From NCBI GenBank assembly GCA_031408575.1, contig JANNWS010000204.1, positions 18,567 through 82,566 on the forward strand: 64,000 nucleotides of DNA. The letters are read 5' to 3'. The notes below the pieces were generated by a model that saw only the letters and a list, made by a program, of their open reading frames with translations, ran no database searches and was not told where the DNA came from. Both the position numbers and the translations under genes were made by a program. Of this stretch, positions 16,573 to 24,760 are shown in pieces (position 1 is the first letter of the stretch; every line of letters begins with the position of its first letter). The stretch is from Aliitabrizicola sp031408575 (lineage in GTDB: Bacteria > Pseudomonadota > Alphaproteobacteria > Rhodobacterales > Rhodobacteraceae).

Positions 16573-17586
16573 TCACTTCTTCAGATCAAGCCCCACACCT
16601 TTGCCGACGAACGCCGTGGTGAATGATGCCTTCCAGTCGACATCGGCGTTGACCACACCGGCATCCACCATCTTGTCGAAAAAGTCTTTCACCCGCGCTT
16701 CGGTCATCACGCCGATACCCATCGTTTCGGTATCGCCACTGTCAACGATGCCCGACTCCTTCATCTTTTCGATGCCGAAGGCGATCTGCTCGTCGTTCAT
16801 ATCGGGGTTGTCTTTCTTGATCATGGTATTGGCGGCTGCGCTGTCGCCATAGATGTAGTTGTACCAGCCCTTGATCGACCCATCGACAAAGCACTGCACC
16901 TGTTCCGGCTTGGTCGCGATGGTGTCTGCCATCGTCTCGATTGTGGTCGAATATGTCGACCAGCCCTGATCGGCCAGCAGGAACACGTCGGCTTTGAAGC
17001 CGCCTTCCTTTTCCACCATCAGCGGTTCGGACGAAAGATAGCCCTGCATGGCTGACGTCTCGTCCGCAATGAACGGCGCCATGTTGAAGGTATAGGGCTG
17101 GCGCTGTTCATCGGTAAAGCCGTAGACCTTTTTCATCCACTGATAATAGCTGGCATAGCCCTGATCGCCGATCAGCAGCACCGGTAGGTTCTTCAGATCC
17201 TCAAAAGTTTTCGCCTTGCCGGGATGGGCAAGAATGACCTGCGGTTCCTTCTGGAAGCTGGCGGCGACCGCCACGACGGGCACACCTTCCTGCACGGCGC
17301 TGAACGCCTCCAGCATGTTGCCGCCCATGTTGTAGTCGATCTTGCCCGCCAGCATCAGGGCGCGGTTATTCACCTGCGGTCCGCCGGTCTGGATCGTCAC
17401 GTCAAGCCCGCAGGCGGCATAGGTGCCATCCGCGACCGACTGGTAAAAACCGCCATGTTCGGCCTGCGCCAGCCAGTTCGTGCCAAACACCACCGGCACA
17501 TTCTGGGCCAGTGCCGGTGCAGCGAGTGCAAAGGTGAGAAGCGACGCAAGCGCGGTCGAACAGCGGACCTTGGAACGTGGTGTCAT
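16573..17586 (-). CDS. NMT1/ThiY-type ABC substrate-binding protein
   Basis: A 337-residue periplasmic protein with a signal peptide (residues 1-28, ending PALAQ) followed by the NMT1-like fold, FGTNWLAQAEHGGFYQSVADG. That family binds hydroxymethylpyrimidine, nitrate, sulfonates and other small N/S compounds. The start at 17586 is fixed by an ACAGGAGGT ribosome site; the 37-codon upstream extension is not secretory. It is first in the minus-strand operon with ATPase, permease, amidohydrolase and FAD oxidase. The WxxQAEHGGF motif is shared with pyrimidine-precursor binders, which fits the deaminase neighbour; the ligand is not proven. Confidence 0.85.
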   Translation of the reverse strand: MTPRSKVRCSTALASLLTFALAAPALAQNVPVVFGTNWLAQAEHGGFYQSVADGTYAACGLDVTIQTGGPQVNNRALMLAGKIDYNMGGNMLEAFSAVQEGVPVVAVAASFQKEPQVILAHPGKAKTFEDLKNLPVLLIGDQGYASYYQWMKKVYGFTDEQRQPYTFNMAPFIADETSAMQGYLSSEPLMVEKEGGFKADVFLLADQGWSTYSTTIETMADTIATKPEQVQCFVDGSIKGWYNYIYGDSAAANTMIKKDNPDMNDEQIAFGIEKMKESGIVDSGDTETMGIGVMTEARVKDFFDKMVDAGVVNADVDWKASFTTAFVGKGVGLDLKK

Positions 17587-17821
17587 GACATACCTCCTGT
17601 TGATTCTTGTTACGCCAAGCGTAGAGCCGCGACGGCTGGGGGCGAGGGGAAGCGAGGCGCAGAGCCACGAAATGTAGGGAAAATGCCACCGAAACATGCA
17701 GGTTTCAGGGGTGATAGCTTAAAAATTATGCATACGCGCCCGAAGATGTGCGAATAGCTGTCGTCACCTTGCGGTGATGGCGCAGGGTCACTGGACCAGC
17801 GGCAGCGTTGAAAGAGCCACC

Positions 17822-18223
17822 ATGAAATCACTCTCCCCCCCATCCATTCGCCCGCCCTTCGCGCGATATGCCCACGGGGTCGAGGTGCCGGCAGGCGCGC
17901 GGCTTGTCGTGACGTCGGGACAGTTGGGGATCGCATCTGACGACAGCGTGCCTTCCGGGGCCGAAGCGCAGGCCCGGTTGTGTTTCGCCAATTGCACGGC
18001 GATACTGGCCGATGCCGGAATGGGGCCTGGCGATGTCATCCGCATCAATGCCTTTGTGACAGGGCGCGAGCATATGGCAGGCTATATGGCTGCGCGCGAT
18101 GCCTGGCTGGCGGATGTCTCCCGTTTGCCCGCATCGACGCTGGTGATCGTGACGGGATTTACCCGGCAGGAGTTTCTGGTGGAGGTTGAGGTAACGGCAG
18201 CCGCGGTTCAGTCCGCGCCGTAG
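17822..18223 (+). CDS. RidA/YjgF-family protein lacking the catalytic arginine
   Basis: A 133-residue RidA-fold protein. RidA itself hydrolyses reactive enamines/imines using an arginine in its PARS motif. Here the matching segment reads LPASTLVIV (residues 102-110), so position 105 is serine. The C-terminal strand FLVEVEVTAAAV is normal. Family members without the arginine (Rid4-Rid7 type) often sit in catabolic operons of nitrogen heterocycles. The gene is divergent from the binding-protein/deaminase operon with a 235-base promoter gap, and it overlaps the convergent AttH-like gene by 16 bases. The start at 17822 has an AAAGAG site. Confidence 0.8.
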   Translation: MKSLSPPSIRPPFARYAHGVEVPAGARLVVTSGQLGIASDDSVPSGAEAQARLCFANCTAILADAGMGPGDVIRINAFVTGREHMAGYMAARDAWLADVSRLPASTLVIVTGFTRQEFLVEVEVTAAAVQSAP

Positions 18224-19266
18224 CCCGTCATCTCAAGATAGCCGCGCCCGGTATGACTGCCGGAAACGGCGATCGGGCCTTCCCAATATGGCACCAGCGT
18301 TCCCATCCATGCGCCTTGGTTCAGCGCGGCAATGATCACGTCCAAACCTTTCTGCGGCAACTCCAGACGCCATTCGACCGGCACCGCGCGGTCGGCCACA
18401 TCTGCCTCGCGCAGCGGAGTGGCGATCAGCGCGCCGTGTGGCATCGCGGTGGCGGTGCCGTCCTTGCCGATCCAGGTGGCCGAAGTGAACCCCGCACCGC
18501 CATCGCGCATCCGGAACCCCATCAACCGCGCACCATCATCGAACATCAGCGAGAACCAGTCCCACCCGGTCTGACCTTCCCCCAACGGTTGTGACGACCA
18601 TTCGCGGTCAAGCCAGGCCTGCCCGGTGACGGGAATTTCCCGGTCCCTGACCGTGATCTGGCCCGTCACCCGGTAAAACGGCTGCGAGTAATACCGGCTG
18701 GCCTGACCTTCGGCGGACTTTACCGAATAGCCACCGTCGCCCTGTGCCACCACCGGCCCGGTCGCATCCAGCGCAAGGGCATAGCTGAATTCCGGCCCTG
18801 TCGCGCGCAGGTCAATGGCGGACAGCGCATCTGCACCCGCCCCCGCGCGGCTGGTCATCTGCCAGTCGTCGATCCAGGCCATAAAGGGGGCCACCGTCAC
18901 CCCGGCCTGCCCGATGCCGCCACGTGCCAGCCGTTCGGCATAAAGATGTGTGTCAGGCGTCGTCACCGCCGCGTGGCCCATCCACAGTTGCGGGCTTGAC
19001 CACCCCTCGCCTTCGCCCGCAGTCAGGGCGCTGCGGAACAGCGTCCATTGCGCGCCGTATTCGGTGCCGTCCGGGCCGGTCAGCGTCGCGGTCAGATACC
19101 ACCATTCGATGCGGAAATCGGGATGCGCACCATGATCAGCGGGAAAGCTGAACGGCCCGCGCTGCGGCAGGGAAAAGCCATCCACCTTACGCCCCATATC
19201 GGCAAAACCCTGCGCAGCGGCGGGCAAGGCGAGCAGCAGCCACAGCAACACGGCCTTAGCGTTCAT
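18208..19266 (-). CDS. lipocalin-like AttH/CrtC-domain protein
   Basis: A 352-residue exported protein with a signal peptide (MNAKAVLLWLLLALPAAAQ) and the AttH/hydroxyneurosporene-synthase-type double lipocalin fold. Typical strings are HPDFRIEWWYLTATL, GYSVKS..ASRYYSQPFYRVTG and GQAWLDREWSSQPL. In Agrobacterium, attH accompanies an ABC transporter encoded by attE-attG; the same trio occurs here with LolD- and FtsX-like genes (11-base overlap with the latter). A periplasmic lipid or hydrophobic-molecule carrier role is plausible. Carotenoid hydration is unlikely because no carotenoid genes are near. Confidence 0.8.
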   Translation of the reverse strand: MNAKAVLLWLLLALPAAAQGFADMGRKVDGFSLPQRGPFSFPADHGAHPDFRIEWWYLTATLTGPDGTEYGAQWTLFRSALTAGEGEGWSSPQLWMGHAAVTTPDTHLYAERLARGGIGQAGVTVAPFMAWIDDWQMTSRAGAGADALSAIDLRATGPEFSYALALDATGPVVAQGDGGYSVKSAEGQASRYYSQPFYRVTGQITVRDREIPVTGQAWLDREWSSQPLGEGQTGWDWFSLMFDDGARLMGFRMRDGGAGFTSATWIGKDGTATAMPHGALIATPLREADVADRAVPVEWRLELPQKGLDVIIAALNQGAWMGTLVPYWEGPIAVSGSHTGRGYLEMTGYGAD

Positions 19267-21643
19267 TTGCGAAAACCTTCATAAGATCGGCAGGGGCGAT
19301 CCGCGCCAGTCGCAGCGCGGGGATCACGCTGGCCGCCAAGGCCGCAAGGAGCGCAATCGCCGCAAGTTGCAACCAATCCGCCGGGAACACATGCATCGGC
19401 AACCGCCAGCCAAAGGCCGCGACGTTGACGACCGCCAGCAGCGCCCACGCATTTGCCAGCCCCAGCGGCAACGCCGCGACCAGCGTCAGCGTCGCCAGCA
19501 ACAGCGTGCGGACCAGATCGAGCATCGCCAGTCTGCGCCGCGTCAGGCCCATCGCCCAGACCGGGGCCACCTGTGGCAGGCGCATCCCCGATAGCGTCAG
19601 CAGGCTGGCAAACATCGCAAGCCCCGCCACCCCCAGCGTCAGCACGTTCAGCGCGGCGGTTACCGAAAAGGTCCGCTCGAATATCTGCAAGGACAACGCC
19701 TTGATCCCGGCCTGATCGATCACCGACCCTTGCGGCAAATCGAACGCTGCGATCAGTTCGGCCGCCAGCGCCTCGGCCCGGTCCGGTGGTACCCGCAGCC
19801 CGAACCGCAGGCGCGGCACATCGGGAAAGCGGGCCACCAGCGCGTCGGGCGACATCAGCACCTGCGGCTTGGGGTTGCCATAGTCGGAGTAAACTCCGGC
19901 CACCGTCATCGACCCGCCGGGCAGATCAAGTTCGTCCCCCAAAGCCATGCCTTCACGTCGAAAAAGCTGTTCATTGACCATGACGGCGCTGCCAGAGGCG
20001 ACCCGATCCCAAGCATCCTTGCGGGCATTCAGCAATGGCCAGTTGTCGCGGTAGGTGGCGTGGTCAGCCACGGCATAGATCTCGCCCGGCCGGCCCAGTA
20101 TCGAGGTTTCAACATTCCAGATCGGCAGCACGGCATCGGTGCGGGGGGTCAGCCACGCCAACATGCGCGCAGCCTCGACTTCGGTTCGCGCGGTGACGTA
20201 AAGCTCGGACGCAAGGCGCTGGTCCAGCCAGCCGGTGAAGGTCAGCCGAAAGCTGGAGACCATCGTGCCAACCCCGATATTCGCCGCCAATGCCAGCAAC
20301 AGCGCCATCAGCGCCAGCGACAGGCCCGGCACCTGTTGGCGCGTATCGGCCCAGAACCATTGGGTAAGAACCCCCCGCGCCAACCGCGCACCCAGTGCCG
20401 TGACTGCAACCAGCACCGACGGCAGCAGTAACGCGGCGCCGACCAGCAGCGCGCCAAGTCCGCCGAACCCTGACCAAAGCCCACGACCGAACATAAGCAA
20501 CACCAGCGCCGCCGCCAGCAGCACCGCCCCCGCACCGCCCTGCCAGCGCAAGGACCGGATTGACGCGCGCGCCCAAGCCCTTGGCTGGGCAGGCGCAAGC
20601 AGCGGCAGATGCCACAGCCGCCACAGGCTTTGCCCGGCGGCCACCAGCGTGCCAGCAACCGCGATCCCGAGGCCCGCCGCCCACCATCCGGGCCGCAGCC
20701 CCAGCGTTCCCGGCACCTCAGCCCCGTAAAGACCGCGCAGGGTGGCCGCAACATCGGGCAACAGGGCGGCGGCAACCCCGTAGCCAAGACCAACCCCAAT
20801 CGCACCCGCAATCAGCGCCAGAACCATCAGTTCCAACAGCACCAGTCCGGTCAGCGATCCCGCCGACAATCCCAGAGCGCGCAAGGTGCGAAACACCGGG
20901 CGGCGTTGTTCAAAGGCAAGGCCCACGGCGGAATGGACGATGAACAGACCCACCGCAAAGGCCAGCAGTCCAAAGGCGGTCAGGTTCAGATGGAAACTGT
21001 CTGTCAGCCGGGCAAGGTCGCCCTCAGCCTGCGGTGCGCGGCGGATCAGCCCTGCGGGAAGGGGCGTGACGGGTGTTTTGGTGTTTGGCGACACGATCAG
21101 GTGCGACAGCCTGCCCTCCAGCCCCAGCAACCGCTGGGCAATGCCGATATCGGTCATCGCGATGCCGGGGGGAAGGGCGGCATCGGTCCGCAAGGGCGGC
21201 AGGTCGGCCCCGGCAAGGCGCTGGGCGGTTTCCGGTGCGACGATCAGTTGCCCTTGTGCCGACAGAAATGTCGAAAGCCCGTCTGCTTCTAGGGTCTGCA
21301 CCTGTGCCGCCTCGCGCGGCAGGGTCAGCGGGTCAATACCGAGAAGGCGCAGATTAGCCCGCTCCAGTTGCCCCTCGACCACCGGCGACACCATCCACCC
21401 CGCACGGCGCAGCGCCACATAGGTTGTCTGCGGGATCGGTGCGCCGTCGGTGGCGATGATCCGCTCCAGCGTGTTCTGCCCCAGCGTAGCGGCGGCACGG
21501 TCATAGCTGGCCCGCGCCTCGGAATTGATCGCCTGCACACCGGACCACAGCGCAGTGGCAAGCGACAAACCCATGATAAACATGAACAGTTGCAGAGGGT
21601 GCCGGCGCCAGTGCGATAGCAGGGCAGACAAGACCACCCTCAT
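19256..21643 (-). CDS. FtsX-family ABC transporter permease
   Basis: A 795-residue membrane protein with two FtsX-type blocks: an N-terminal helix (LSLATALWSGVQAIN) followed by a periplasmic MacB-PCD-like domain, a central group of helices, a second periplasmic domain, and a C-terminal group of helices ending in IPALRLARIAPADLMKVFANER. Large FtsX permeases work with LolD/MacB-type ATPases in lipid, lipoprotein or peptide export, or as mechanotransmitters. It overlaps the ATPase gene by 4 bases and the AttH-like gene by 11, forming a three-gene operon. Confidence 0.85.
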   Translation of the reverse strand: MRVVLSALLSHWRRHPLQLFMFIMGLSLATALWSGVQAINSEARASYDRAAATLGQNTLERIIATDGAPIPQTTYVALRRAGWMVSPVVEGQLERANLRLLGIDPLTLPREAAQVQTLEADGLSTFLSAQGQLIVAPETAQRLAGADLPPLRTDAALPPGIAMTDIGIAQRLLGLEGRLSHLIVSPNTKTPVTPLPAGLIRRAPQAEGDLARLTDSFHLNLTAFGLLAFAVGLFIVHSAVGLAFEQRRPVFRTLRALGLSAGSLTGLVLLELMVLALIAGAIGVGLGYGVAAALLPDVAATLRGLYGAEVPGTLGLRPGWWAAGLGIAVAGTLVAAGQSLWRLWHLPLLAPAQPRAWARASIRSLRWQGGAGAVLLAAALVLLMFGRGLWSGFGGLGALLVGAALLLPSVLVAVTALGARLARGVLTQWFWADTRQQVPGLSLALMALLLALAANIGVGTMVSSFRLTFTGWLDQRLASELYVTARTEVEAARMLAWLTPRTDAVLPIWNVETSILGRPGEIYAVADHATYRDNWPLLNARKDAWDRVASGSAVMVNEQLFRREGMALGDELDLPGGSMTVAGVYSDYGNPKPQVLMSPDALVARFPDVPRLRFGLRVPPDRAEALAAELIAAFDLPQGSVIDQAGIKALSLQIFERTFSVTAALNVLTLGVAGLAMFASLLTLSGMRLPQVAPVWAMGLTRRRLAMLDLVRTLLLATLTLVAALPLGLANAWALLAVVNVAAFGWRLPMHVFPADWLQLAAIALLAALAASVIPALRLARIAPADLMKVFANER

Positions 21644-22296
21644 GCAATGCGCCCGCCGTGCAAATGAATGCGGGTTCCAAGGCGGGCGGCAAGGCGGGGG
21701 GAATGGGTGACCATCAGAAGCGCGGCACCGGTCTGGGTGACAAGGCGCAGCATCAGGTCAAGCACCGCGTCGCCGGTTGCCTCATCAAGATTGCCGGTCG
21801 GCTCATCCGCAAGGACCAGCCGGGGACGTGCGGCAAGGGTTCGCCCGATCGCGACACGCTGTTGCTGGCCGCCCGAAAGTTGTTCGGGATAGCGTGTCAA
21901 AAGGGCGGACAGCCCAAGGCTTTCAGCGAGTTGCGTAGCCCATGCCGGATCGTGGCGCTGTGCCAGCCGGGCCTGAAACGCAAGGTTGGCGGCCACATCG
22001 AGCGACGGGATCAGGTTGAACTGCTGAAACACCAGGCCGACCGTTCCCCGCCGGAGCGCCGCGCGGGCGGCGTCGGTTGTCTGCGTCATGTTCACCTCGC
22101 CCAGCCGGACCACCCCTGCATCGGCTACGTCCAATCCTGCAACCAGATGAAGAAGCGTGCTTTTTCCGCTACCGGACTCGCCGGTCAGGGCCACGCTTTG
22201 GCCCGCATCAAGCGCAAGGTCGACGCCGTCGAGAACCCGCAGCGGGCCTTCGCCGGTAGGGTAGGTCTTGGTCACGCCGGTCAGGGACAGCAGCAT
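21640..22296 (-). CDS. ABC transporter ATPase, LolD/MacB type
   Basis: A 218-residue ATPase with Walker A GESGSGKST, signature LSGGQQQRVAIGRTL, Walker B LVLADEPTGNLD and switch histidine VTHSPRLA. The ADEPTGNLDEATG sequence is the mark of the LolD/FtsE/MacB class. The ATG at 22296 has GGAGG upstream; a long in-frame extension from 22905 crosses non-coding sequence and is rejected. First gene of the export operon. Confidence 0.88.
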   Translation of the reverse strand: MLLSLTGVTKTYPTGEGPLRVLDGVDLALDAGQSVALTGESGSGKSTLLHLVAGLDVADAGVVRLGEVNMTQTTDAARAALRRGTVGLVFQQFNLIPSLDVAANLAFQARLAQRHDPAWATQLAESLGLSALLTRYPEQLSGGQQQRVAIGRTLAARPRLVLADEPTGNLDEATGDAVLDLMLRLVTQTGAALLMVTHSPRLAARLGTRIHLHGGRIA

Positions 22297-22870
22297 CGGG
22301 CCTCCATCTGTTAAGGTGTATCTAGCACGGGCGTCGGGCGGGGGAACTGCGACAGAGCGGCGGAGCGGGGTCGGAACCGTCAGTATGATGTCGATAGGAA
22401 TTCCATATGCAAACCGTGTGCAGACGGAATGGCTGGGGTATTGGCACAAATCGCCGTGTGACGCGCCGCCCTGCGCTCGATCATAGATTCTGCGAGGCAG
22501 ATCATCCATTCGGTCCGGAGGCGACAGCCGATGGAACGAGTAAAACGGATCAGCCTCAGGAACGCCGCGGTGCTGCTCGCTGCACGGGGCGGGACCGCGC
22601 TTGCCACAGGGTGATGGGCACTCAGAAATCGGCCGGTGGAAGGTTTTCGCGAAGAACACCCGGCCTCTTGGGCGTGCCGGGTGGCAGCCGCGTCCCGTCT
22701 TGCTTTGGCGAGACTCGGAAGCAGAGCGATTGGTTCGGATCAATAAAGCGATACGATGATCGGTCTTCACCCCACCTGGATCGGGCGACGGATTATCCAG
22801 ATACTTTGCTCGCAACTGCTGACGCCACTGCCCGGCGCGGCGTCTTGCCTGCGGATCGTTGCGGGGCGGC
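22297..22870. other. 574-base intergenic region with a possible gene remnant
   Basis: No convincing gene. A 27-codon plus-strand frame at 22531-22614 (MERVKRISLRNAAVLL...) has a GGAG site 10 bases upstream and looks like the start of an exported protein. Shifted by one base, a second frame at 22619-22759 (with WKVFAKNTRPLG and LLWRDSEAERLVRINKAIR) also looks protein-like. The two could be pieces of one frameshifted gene. I cannot assign a family. The promoter of the minus-strand ATPase gene should lie near 22300-22380. Confidence 0.3.
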
Positions 22871-24004
22871 TCAGATGAGCAGAGCCTGCGCCTGATCCGG
22901 GTCAAGCGCCGCCGGCCGTGTGCAGGTGGTTTGCAGCGTCACGAACTGCCCGGTCGCTCCCGAGCGCAGCACCGCCGTCATCACCTCGACCCCGTGCAGT
23001 GTGCGATCGAGCGAGCAGCGGTGATCGCGCCCGTCGAGGATCGCCGCCGCCATGTCGGCCAGCCCTGCCGCGCGGTAATTGGCCAGCATGCCCTGATTCT
23101 GACTTTGGTGGTTTGGGCGGCTGAACGGGTGATCCCAAGGCGCCACAGCGGCGATCTTGCCGTCACGGCCCGCCAGTTCCACAGTGCCGCCGAAGAAGTT
23201 GGGATCGGGCAGGAACAGGCTGCCTTCGGTGCCGAACACTTCCACATGCGCGCGCTTGTGCGCCCAGACATCCCAGCTTGTCGACAGGTTCACCGTGGCA
23301 CCGTTGGCAAACTCCAGCAAGGCGTGGATGTTTGTGGGCGTCTTGACCGGAATGGTTTCGCCCGCACGGGGTTGCGATGTGATGGTGCGGGTCGGGCTGG
23401 CTTGCGAAGTAAGGGCGGCCACGCGTTTGACCGGGCCGATCAGGTTGATCAGGTTTGCGATGTAATAGGGTCCGAGATCCAGCATCGGGCCGCCGCCGGG
23501 CAGAAAGAAGAAATCGGGGTTGGGGTGCCAATGTTCCATCCCGTGGCTCATCACCGCCGATGCACCAGCGGTGACGGTGCCGATGGCCCCCTCGTCGATC
23601 AGGGCGCGGGCCTGCTGATGCGCGCCGCCAAGAAAGGTATCGGGGGCGCAGCCGACGTGAAGGGTCTTTTTCGCCGCGAGGTCGCGCAGCGCAAGCCCGT
23701 CTTGCAGACCAAGGGTGAGGGGCTTTTCGGAATAGACGTGCTTGCCCGCATCGAGGATGGATTTCGACACCGCGAAATGCGCGTCGGGGATGGTAAGGTT
23801 GATCACCACATCGATGGCGGGATTGGCGAGCAGGTCTTCGACCGACTGGGCCGCAATCCCGTATTCAGCGGCCCGTGCCGTTGCCGCCGCGCTGTTCATA
23901 TCGGCGACCGCGCGGATTTCGAGACCCCGGAACAGCGGGGCGAGGCGCAGATACGTGGCCGAGATGTTGCCGCAGCCGATGATGCCGATGCCGAGAATAT
24001 CCAT
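22871..24004 (-). CDS. Gfo/Idh/MocA-family oxidoreductase
   Basis: A 377-residue NAD(P)-dependent sugar oxidoreductase. The Rossmann domain begins IIGCGNISATYLRLAPLF; the family motif SEKPLTLGLQDG (EKP, lysine implicated in catalysis) lies near residue 95, and GGGPMLDLGPYY holds the second conserved block. It is last in the beta-mannoside operon, three bases after the TIM-barrel gene. Such pairs of oxidoreductase and isomerase commonly oxidise and rearrange sugars taken up by the same operon. The precise sugar is not shown by sequence. Confidence 0.83.
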   Translation of the reverse strand: MDILGIGIIGCGNISATYLRLAPLFRGLEIRAVADMNSAAATARAAEYGIAAQSVEDLLANPAIDVVINLTIPDAHFAVSKSILDAGKHVYSEKPLTLGLQDGLALRDLAAKKTLHVGCAPDTFLGGAHQQARALIDEGAIGTVTAGASAVMSHGMEHWHPNPDFFFLPGGGPMLDLGPYYIANLINLIGPVKRVAALTSQASPTRTITSQPRAGETIPVKTPTNIHALLEFANGATVNLSTSWDVWAHKRAHVEVFGTEGSLFLPDPNFFGGTVELAGRDGKIAAVAPWDHPFSRPNHQSQNQGMLANYRAAGLADMAAAILDGRDHRCSLDRTLHGVEVMTAVLRSGATGQFVTLQTTCTRPAALDPDQAQALLI

Positions 24005-24007
24005 GCT

Positions 24008-24760
24008 TCAGAAGCCCTTTGCAGCCGTGATCGCGCGTGTTGCAAACCGTGCCGGATCGGACGGGTTGTCGTGTTCCATGATGAAGTGGGTGCAGGGCGT
24101 CGTGCGCAGCGCAGCCATCAGCCCTTTCCAGTCGACAGTGCCGTGACCGACATCAGCCCAGCCGTCTTCGGCCGCATTTTCACCTTCGGGAGCGATGTCC
24201 TTGACGTGGGCTGCGGTGACGCGTTCAGCGTATTTCATGATCCAGGCAACCGGATCGGCCCCGCCGCGCACGACCCAGGCTACGTCAATCTCCCATTCCA
24301 GATCGGGGCCGCCTTCGAAGATCAGATCCAGCGGGACGTTGCCATCCGGCAGGGCTACAAGTTCGAAATCGTGGTTGTGCCAGCCAAAGCCGAGGCCGGC
24401 GTCGCGGAATGGCGCCCCTGCCGCCTGCAGCCTTGCGCCGAAGGCGCGCCATCCGGCAGCAACGGAGGGGCGGTCGGCAGGCAGGATATAGGGGCAGTAG
24501 ATGCGTTTGATGCCCAGCGCGGTGGCGATGCTCAGCACCTTGGCCGGGTCGGTTTCCAGCTGCACCAGGCCGAAGTGGCCGGTCGGCATCTCAAGCCCGC
24601 TTTGATCGAGATTGGCGATCAGGTCAGCGACCTGCACATCGTCGGCATAGAGCGCGCCGTAGCCCTCGACCCCCTCATAGCCAAGATCGGCGAGCATTTT
24701 CAGCGTGTCGGTCAGGGGTGGGAAATTGCGGGACGAGTAGAGTTGATAGGAAAACATCAT
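24008..24760 (-). CDS. sugar phosphate isomerase/epimerase-type TIM barrel
   Basis: A 250-residue AP-endonuclease-2-like TIM barrel. Metal-site segments are visible: GFGWHNHDFEL in the middle, the DVAWVVRGG strand, HVKDIAPEG and the C-terminal FIMEHDNPSDP. Relatives include inosose dehydratase, xylose isomerase-like and 3-keto-sugar enzymes. It overlaps the beta-mannosidase gene by 4 bases and precedes the Gfo/Idh gene, which suggests a joint oxidation/isomerisation step on mannose or a keto-glycoside. Confidence 0.8.
   Translation of the reverse strand: MMFSYQLYSSRNFPPLTDTLKMLADLGYEGVEGYGALYADDVQVADLIANLDQSGLEMPTGHFGLVQLETDPAKVLSIATALGIKRIYCPYILPADRPSVAAGWRAFGARLQAAGAPFRDAGLGFGWHNHDFELVALPDGNVPLDLIFEGGPDLEWEIDVAWVVRGGADPVAWIMKYAERVTAAHVKDIAPEGENAAEDGWADVGHGTVDWKGLMAALRTTPCTHFIMEHDNPSDPARFATRAITAAKGF

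Noticed and set aside
18208..19266. Carotenoid hydratase (CrtC) function
   Set aside because: Only the fold is shared; the gene is embedded with an FtsX/LolD exporter and there are no carotenoid genes nearby.
21640..22905. 421-codon version of the LolD-type ATPase
   Set aside because: The extra 203 codons cross the intergenic gap and have no family similarity; GGAGG precedes 22296.
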